A stretch of 25,640 bases of DNA, from positions 1 through 25,640 of the forward strand of contig CANQLS010000003.1 in assembly GCA_947624765.1 (NCBI GenBank). The letters are read 5' to 3'. Below, piece by piece: positions 21,241 through 25,640 of this stretch. This stretch comes from an uncultured Clostridia bacterium. Its GTDB lineage: Bacteria > Bacillota > Clostridia > TANB77 > UBA1234. The notes beneath the pieces are model-generated. The model was not told the origin of the DNA, did not search any database, and saw nothing but the letters and a program-made list of their open reading frames with translations. Each line of letters opens with the position of its first letter. Within the stretch, counting starts at the first letter, position 1. A program made the translations under genes and the position numbers.

Positions 21241-23277
21241 ATGGATGAATTAGTTGAAAGTATCTTAGATTACATTAGAAAACCATATACCGATCATGCA
21301 ATAATGATAAACGGAGAATGGGGAAGTGGTAAAACATATTTTTGGAATAATAAAGTAAGAAATAAGATAGAATCAATGGATATCGATGGAAAACGTTATA
21401 AGACAATATATATGTCCTTATATGGTATTTCTAATTTAGATGATATTAGCAAAAAAATATTTATTGAGATGAATCCAAACTTAAATAAAACAATTCGTAA
21501 AATCTTAGAAAGTAGGCATATGTCAAGTATTCCAGAGTATGTAAAAACAGGAATAGATATGGCAAATTCTTTTGGTTTTATGACTCAAAATGATAAAGTG
21601 GATTATGCAAGTTTCTTTGATATTGATGATAAAGTCCTTTGCTTTGACGATCTAGAAAGAGCAAATGTTGATGTTATAGATGTATTAGGCTATATTAATA
21701 ATTTCGTAGAGCATGACCATATAAAAACAATTATTATTTGTAACGAAAAAGAATTATCTAAAAAACTAAAAAGCACAAATGTAGAAATGAAAACTTTCAT
21801 AGCAACTTATATTTTAAATCATGAAGGAAAAATAAAACCGGAAGATGAAAATCAAAATATAGAAAATTCTGAAGAAAAGCCAATGGTAGAATTAATCGAA
21901 GATAAGATAGAACATATCTTTGACAAGGCAAATGACTACGAACGAATAAAAGAGAAATTGATAGGAGAGACATTTGAATATATTCCTGAATTTAGTTATA
22001 TCATTAATGGTGTTTTAATGAGATATGAGGGAAATCCACAACTTATACAATTTTTAAGGAAAAATTCAAATTTAATAATTCAAACATTCCATAGAAGCGG
22101 TACAAGAAATTTAAGAATTTTAAAACATGCATTAAATGATTTTCAAAAAGTTTTTGAAACTACAAAAAAATATTATCCAGATCTTCCAGACAATGTACTA
22201 AAATCTCTTTTAATCTTTACCATTGCTATTTCGTTTGAAATTAAAGCAGGAAAAATTACAAAAGAGAAATTAAAAGATATTCAATCGTTAGAAGAATATA
22301 AAACAATCTTAGTAGCTTCTAAACTTATGAAAGATAACCGTCAATTTTATATTAAAGAATTTGATAACAATTATTATTTTACATTTAAAACAGATTATCG
22401 TTTCTTTAAATTTGTAGAGCAATATGTTAGAACAAGAATTTTTGATATGAAAGTTTTTCGTGATGATATGGAGGCAATTGTTGGTAATGAAGCAAGAGGC
22501 GAGATACCTAGTTATAAAAGATTATTAACAGAAGATTATTGGAAAATAGAAGATTGCGATTTTAGTGCAGTAATTACAGAAACTCTTGATGATGTGAAGG
22601 CAGGAAAATTACAATTAGTAGAATATCTAAAACTATATGTAATCTTTCATTTCTTCATGCAAAAAGGATTAATCGATATTGATTCTGAATATTTAAAAAT
22701 GACTTTTATAAATGGTATGAATATAGCAGCAGCAAATTCAAAATATTGCAAAAATATTGATAGCTATTTGGACGGATTAAATTTAGATGAAACAGATGAA
22801 GATATTGAATATATATTCCAACATTTTAATAATTTAAATTTACAAACAAAAGAGAAAGAATATATAGATGTTGCAAAAGAATTGTTAGAAATGATTCCAG
22901 ACAAATTGGAAAGGTTAGCAGATTTATTTGCTGAAAATTACTTAGATGTACCAATTATGAAATACTATAATATGAATACATTATTTGAACGTATATTACT
23001 TTTAGATAATGAAGACATAGTATTAGTAAAGAAATTATTTGCATCAAGGTATGAAAAAGTGGAATCGATTAAAAATGAAGAAAGAAATATAAGGCTTTTA
23101 AAACAAATTATGGAGGAATATATTCATGGAAAAATTCCTACAATTAAATTAGTTTTAATTGAAGACTTTATTAAAACATTGGATAAAATATTATTAGATG
23201 GAAAAGAAAAAAGCAAAAACTTATTAGAAGCAAAAACATCAGTAGAAATGGAAAGTGAGAAAGAGCAAGTTGTATAA
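21241..23277 (+). CDS. KAP-type P-loop NTPase
   Basis: This 678-residue protein has Walker A GEWGSGKT at 25-32 right after MDELVESILDYI, Walker B VLCFDDLERA at 132-141 and a sensor-like TIIICNEKEL at ~164-173. The W in the loop and the FDDLER form fit the KAP family of P-loop NTPases, which act in membrane-associated processes and are common in bacterial defence loci. Unlike many KAP proteins, no membrane segment is obvious between the Walker motifs. Residues ~200-670 are helical, charged and unassigned. AAGGAGG lies 7 bases before the ATG and the gene sits 12 bases after comFC. There is no recognisable effector next to it. Family assignment is likely; function is open. Confidence 0.75.
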   Translation: MDELVESILDYIRKPYTDHAIMINGEWGSGKTYFWNNKVRNKIESMDIDGKRYKTIYMSLYGISNLDDISKKIFIEMNPNLNKTIRKILESRHMSSIPEYVKTGIDMANSFGFMTQNDKVDYASFFDIDDKVLCFDDLERANVDVIDVLGYINNFVEHDHIKTIIICNEKELSKKLKSTNVEMKTFIATYILNHEGKIKPEDENQNIENSEEKPMVELIEDKIEHIFDKANDYERIKEKLIGETFEYIPEFSYIINGVLMRYEGNPQLIQFLRKNSNLIIQTFHRSGTRNLRILKHALNDFQKVFETTKKYYPDLPDNVLKSLLIFTIAISFEIKAGKITKEKLKDIQSLEEYKTILVASKLMKDNRQFYIKEFDNNYYFTFKTDYRFFKFVEQYVRTRIFDMKVFRDDMEAIVGNEARGEIPSYKRLLTEDYWKIEDCDFSAVITETLDDVKAGKLQLVEYLKLYVIFHFFMQKGLIDIDSEYLKMTFINGMNIAAANSKYCKNIDSYLDGLNLDETDEDIEYIFQHFNNLNLQTKEKEYIDVAKELLEMIPDKLERLADLFAENYLDVPIMKYYNMNTLFERILLLDNEDIVLVKKLFASRYEKVESIKNEERNIRLLKQIMEEYIHGKIPTIKLVLIEDFIKTLDKILLDGKEKSKNLLEAKTSVEMESEKEQVV

Positions 23278-23326
23278 GGAATATTAAAATTTTTCTCTAA
23301 ATTCCGCAAAAACTTCCAAATTTTTT

Positions 23327-23356
23327 GAATAAAAATTAACAAATTATTTCATAATA
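23327..23356 (+). promoter_or_regulatory. Sigma-G forespore promoter of spoVT
   Basis: GAATA (23327-23331), 18-bp spacer, CATAATA (23350-23356) fits the sigma-G consensus (GHATR, then CATWHTA) exactly, and spoVT is sigma-G-dependent in Bacillus subtilis. It lies 31 bases before the start codon. Confidence 0.75.
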
Positions 23357-23387
23357 AGCATAAGAAGTCAAAAAAGGAGGGAGAAAA

Positions 23388-23942
23388 TTGAAAGCAACAG
23401 GAGTTGTCAGAAGAATTGATGATTTGGGTAGAATCGTAATTCCGAAGGAAATAAGAAAAACACTTAGAATTAGAGAAGGCGACCCATTAGAAATTTTTAC
23501 AGATAAAGAAGGAGAAATTATTCTAAAAAAATATTCTCCAATTGGAGAATTGAGTGAATTTGCTTCACAATATGCAGAAACTTTAGCTAAGACAACTGGA
23601 CATATTGCATGCATTAGTGATAAGGATACTATTATAGCCGTTGCAGGTGCTTCTAAGAAAGAGTATTTAGAAAAAAGTATTAGTAGCGAATTAGAAAAAT
23701 TGATGGAAGACAAAATAAGTTGGACTGCAAAAAATCAAGATGAAAAACACGTTCCAGTTTTATTAACAGATAGCGATGATGCAAAATATACTTCACAAGT
23801 TATTTGTCCTATCGTAGCTGAAGGTGATACTATTGGAACAGTAATGTTATTATCAACACAACCTAATACAAAAATGAATGAAGTAGAAGTTAAAGTAGTA
23901 CAATCTGCAGCAGGATTTTTAGGAAAACAAATGGAAGAGTAA
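23388..23942 (+). CDS. spoVT: Stage V sporulation protein T, AbrB-type regulator
   Basis: This 184-residue transcription factor tunes forespore gene expression. The N-terminal ~50 residues are a swapped-hairpin AbrB domain (MKATGVVRRIDDLGRIVIPK, then EIRKTLRIREGDPLEIF); the rest is a GAF-like domain (~55-180). The length and the opening sequence match SpoVT rather than short AbrB. The start is TTG, read from AAAGGAGGGAGAAAATTG. The promoter matches sigma-G. In B. subtilis the protein controls part of the sigma-G regulon. It is the clearest sporulation marker in the window. Confidence 0.96.
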   Translation: MKATGVVRRIDDLGRIVIPKEIRKTLRIREGDPLEIFTDKEGEIILKKYSPIGELSEFASQYAETLAKTTGHIACISDKDTIIAVAGASKKEYLEKSISSELEKLMEDKISWTAKNQDEKHVPVLLTDSDDAKYTSQVICPIVAEGDTIGTVMLLSTQPNTKMNEVEVKVVQSAAGFLGKQMEE

Positions 23943-23961
23943 AAAGTTTAGTAATATTGAA

Positions 23962-24026
23962 TAGTTAGTGAATAGTGAAGAATTTTCAAAATTAAAATGG
24001 AGTATCATTCACTATTCACTAACTAT
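23962..24026. repeat. 19-bp perfect inverted repeat downstream of spoVT
   Basis: ATAGTTAGTGAATAGTGAA (23962-23980) is exactly complementary to 24008-24026 around a 27-nt loop. Each arm contains the tandem TAGTGAA-TAGTGAA. The stem is long, and no T-run follows directly, so it is either an unusual terminator or a dispersed palindromic element. Confidence 0.85.
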
Positions 24027-24049
24027 ATTTCTCGTTTGGGGGGAGAGAA

Positions 24050-24931
24050 TTGAAAGAGCAAGATGAGAAAAATAAAATACGTTCTGATGAAACTCAAAAT
24101 GTTGGAGTTATAGGAATAATTGGAAATGTATTTCTTTTTATAATTAAAATGGTAGTTGCATTTATAAGTAAAAGTCAGGCCATGATAGCAGATAGTATCA
24201 ATAGTGGAACTGATATATTATCTTCTTTGATGACCGTAATAGGCGGAAAGATTTCGGGAGAACCATCAGATGAAGAACATAACTATGGACATGGCAAGGC
24301 TGAATACATATTTTCAATGTTAATTAGTGTGCTAACTATTTGCCTTTCACTAAAGGTAGCTTTAGATGGTGTAATTACTTTAATCACTAGAAAAACATTT
24401 ACATTTTCTATTTGGCTTCTTATTGTATGTGCCGTTACTATTGTTTTAAAACTCGCATTATATTTTTATGCAAGAGAAAAAGGAAAAGGCAGTAATAATA
24501 TTTTGATATTAGCAAACGCACAAGACCATTTAAATGACGTAATGGTAACATCTTCAGTTGTAGTAGGAATATTAGGTGCTATTTGGAATATTTATTGGTT
24601 AGATGGAGTAGTAGCTATTGGTATTTCTGCTAGAATTTGTTATATAGGAATGCAATTTTTTATAGATAGTTACCAAGTATTAATGGATTCCTCTATGAAA
24701 GAGGGAGAAAAAGAAATAATTCAAGAAATTGTTTCTAAAAATGGTGAAATAGATCATATTGACAGTATTACTTCAAAATCAGTAGGAAATCGTTTTGTAG
24801 TTATTATAAAAGTATCTGTTGATGAAAACATGACAGTAAAAGAAAGTCATGCAATTGCTGGAAAAATAAAAGCAGAAGTAATGAAACTAGAAAACGTATA
24901 TGACGTAATAGTACATATAAATCCAGCATAA
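24050..24931 (+). CDS. Cation diffusion facilitator (probable Mn2+/divalent metal efflux)
   Basis: This 293-residue inner-membrane antiporter of the CDF family has six predicted helices between ~18 and 205 and a cytoplasmic C-terminal domain ending VYDVIVHINPA. The transport-site motifs are Asn51-x3-Asp55 (ADSINSGTD) in helix 2 and Asp159-x3-Asp163 (AQDHLND) in helix 5. The absence of the His-x3-Asp pair usual in zinc transporters suggests manganese or a related ion; this substrate call is an inference. The start is TTG after GGGGGGAGAGAA. Transcription context is separate from spoVT because of the intervening 19-bp hairpin. Confidence 0.9.
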   Translation: MKEQDEKNKIRSDETQNVGVIGIIGNVFLFIIKMVVAFISKSQAMIADSINSGTDILSSLMTVIGGKISGEPSDEEHNYGHGKAEYIFSMLISVLTICLSLKVALDGVITLITRKTFTFSIWLLIVCAVTIVLKLALYFYAREKGKGSNNILILANAQDHLNDVMVTSSVVVGILGAIWNIYWLDGVVAIGISARICYIGMQFFIDSYQVLMDSSMKEGEKEIIQEIVSKNGEIDHIDSITSKSVGNRFVVIIKVSVDENMTVKESHAIAGKIKAEVMKLENVYDVIVHINPA

Positions 24932-24938
24932 ATGGGAT

Positions 24939-24964
24939 TATAGCTGTGGTCAGTGGCCACCATA
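24939..24964 (+). repeat. GC-rich palindromic repeat, copy 4 (diverged, pairing kept)
   Basis: It differs from copy 1 at five or six positions. In the 7-bp stem one C-G pair is replaced by T-A (24947 with 24959), one C-G by a T-G wobble, and only the outermost pair is lost. The AGT loop is unchanged. Confidence 0.8.
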
Positions 24965-25001
24965 GCATATTAATAACGTTCTCGAACTTTTGTCGAAATG
25001 T
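24941..25001 (+). repeat. ~61-bp duplicated module, first copy
   Basis: It aligns without gaps to 25288-25348 (offset 347). Beyond the palindrome, CATAGCA, AACG, CTC, AACTTT, GT and GAAAT occur at identical spacing. Confidence 0.75.
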
Positions 25002-25076
25002 GTCAAATATTGCGATGAAAATAAATTGACAGACAGAAAACTAATCTGTAAAATAAAATTGATTTCATACAAATGA

Positions 25077-25131
25077 GGCGAAGTATGATTAATAATCATA
25101 TTTTGCCCCTTTCCATGTAACATTCGTTACA
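25077..25131. repeat. Two adjacent hairpins
   Basis: GGCGAAGTATGATTA (25077-25091) pairs with TAATCATATTTTGCC (25093-25107) using two G-T wobbles; the practical loop is AATA. TGTAAC-ATTC-GTTACA (25116-25131) is a separate 6-bp hairpin. The first could act as a terminator for the cation transporter gene, but no T-run follows. Confidence 0.6.
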
Positions 25132-25168
25132 CAAATTCCAAAAAACAAAAATTAATATGTAGTGGCTC

Positions 25169-25260
25169 AAGAGGAAAGATTTTCTTTAGTCGCTCAGACA
25201 CACGCAAAAATTTTAGAAAATTTTTGCTAACTCGCTTGGTAAAGAAAAATCTTTCCTCTT
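25169..25260. repeat. Long two-tier hairpin
   Basis: The outer arms 25169-25188 (AAGAGGAAAGATTTTCTTTA) and 25240-25260 match with a single 1-base indel. The inner arms GCAAAAATTTT (25204-25214) and AAAATTTTTGC (25217-25227) are perfect. The 92-bp unit lies between the two copies of the duplicated module. Confidence 0.85.
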
Positions 25261-25285
25261 CACATTATTTATTGTGTCGAGAGAA

Positions 25286-25311
25286 TGTAGCGGCGGCCAG
25301 TGGTCGCCATA
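25286..25311 (+). repeat. GC-rich palindromic repeat, copy 5
   Basis: Identical to copy 1 except for one C-to-T change at 25304, which turns a G-C pair into a G-T wobble. It begins the second copy of the duplicated module (25288-25348). Confidence 0.9.
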
Positions 25312-25383
25312 GCAATTCAAAAACGACCTCAAACTTTCGTTGAAATTTCCACGCATAGAAATCAGAAAGGAGTAGAAAAAATA

Positions 25384-25412
25384 TTGCAAAAAAGACAAAA
25401 AAGGATTATAAT
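25384..25412 (+). promoter_or_regulatory. Sigma-A promoter of the Rpn-type gene
   Basis: TTGCAA (25384-25389), 17-bp spacer, consensus TATAAT (25407-25412), 18 bases before the ATG and directly before AGAAAGGAAG. Confidence 0.75.
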
Positions 25413-25430
25413 TAAGAAAGGAAGTAATTT

Positions 25431-25640
25431 ATGAAACAAGAATCAAAACAAATGGAAGAATATATTTTAACACCCAAAAACGACGTGATTTTTCGTATGC
25501 TATTCGGAAAGAAAGGGAATGAGAATATATTAAAAGATTTCTTAGAGGGAATATTAGAACGAGAAATCAAAAGCGTAGAAATTGGAAAAGATACAATTTT
25601 GTTGCCAGATATTATAGGTGAAAAAACAGGAATACTAGAT
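25431..25640 (+). CDS. Rpn-family PD-(D/E)XK nuclease/putative transposase (partial, cut by the window end)
   Basis: The 70 visible residues begin MKQESKQMEEYILTPKNDVI and continue FRMLFGKKGNENILKDFLEG with ILEREIKSVEI. This is the conserved N-terminal signature of the Rpn/PDDEXK_2 family of recombination-promoting nucleases, where a (P)xND-x-x-F-K/R-x-x-F-G motif is followed by the first core strand. The frame stays open to base 25640, ending GILD, which would be the first catalytic Asp of the nuclease core; the rest is outside the window. The family contains DNA endonucleases that promote recombination, and often has many copies per genome. AAAGGAAG precedes the ATG, and a strong promoter and hairpin cluster lie upstream. 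Confidence 0.85.
   Translation, partial: MKQESKQMEEYILTPKNDVIFRMLFGKKGNENILKDFLEGILEREIKSVEIGKDTILLPDIIGEKTGILD

Larger units (their letters stand above)
24932..25430. other. 499-bp hairpin-rich intergenic region upstream of the Rpn-type gene
   Basis: There is no supported gene here. In order it holds palindrome copy 4 within a ~61-bp module (24941-25001), a 15-bp imperfect stem (25077-25107), a small hairpin (25116-25131), a long two-tier hairpin (25169-25260), copy 5 within a second copy of the module (25288-25348), and a promoter (25384-25412). Confidence 0.75.

Noticed and set aside
25213..25398. Minus-strand open frame of 61 codons near the right edge
   Set aside because: It covers hairpin and palindrome sequence and the Rpn promoter; no ribosome binding site.

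Overview
The window reads as chromosomal DNA of a low-GC, endospore-forming member of the Clostridia, probably an uncultured gut-type lineage. This is an inference from three things: strong AT bias with AGGAGG-type ribosome binding sites; the rpsF-ssb-rpsR, rpsT-rpsU-yqeY and S-box/metK arrangements; and spoVT, SLH-domain and pseudopilin-type genes. TGA is used as a normal stop. No tRNA, rRNA, CRISPR array or complete insertion sequence was seen.

Layout. 1-690: 3' end of an FGE-like surface protein gene, then a 208-bp inverted-repeat element carrying two GC-rich palindromes. 691-1732: ribosomal/SSB operon rpsF-ssb-rpsR behind a promoter and a structured leader. 1801-4069 (minus): a tail-anchored small protein and a pseudopilin, murI, and a Cys-rich regulatory-like-domain protein. 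4176-5778 (plus): an asparagine-synthetase-like pseudoenzyme and thioredoxin. 5779-6076: hairpin-rich gap between convergent genes. 6077-8972 (minus): TraX-like membrane protein, response regulator, histidine kinase. 9370-10775: tdk and ogg, overlapping by 4 bp. 10822-11085 (minus): small membrane protein. 11428-12377: rpsT-rpsU-yqeY. 12395-13712: SAM-I riboswitch, terminator and metK. 13780-16403: operon of a membrane-anchored GLUG-repeat protein and two pseudopilins, one with a broken 5' end. 16499-23277: small membrane protein, recD2, SLH protein, comFC and a KAP-type P-loop NTPase. 23388-24931: spoVT behind a near-perfect sigma-G promoter, and a cation diffusion facilitator. 24932-25640: hairpin cluster leading into a truncated Rpn-type PD-(D/E)XK nuclease/transposase gene.

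The most unusual signals are: (1) a 26-nt GC-rich palindrome present five times, only between genes, with one compensatory base-pair change and two G-T wobbles, two copies lying in a duplicated ~61-bp module just upstream of the Rpn gene; (2) an AsnB relative that lost both the glutaminase nucleophile and the ATP-pyrophosphatase loop but kept the family's two ends; (3) pseudopilins that all lack the conserved Glu+5, one of them frameshifted in its leader, in an operon with a beta-helix-type surface protein; (4) a solo KAP-type NTPase behind comFC.

Seven promoters on both strands share a 17-bp spacer, and four of them use a TTGC-type -35 box. Starts were chosen by ribosome-binding-site spacing and are often shorter than the longest open frame.
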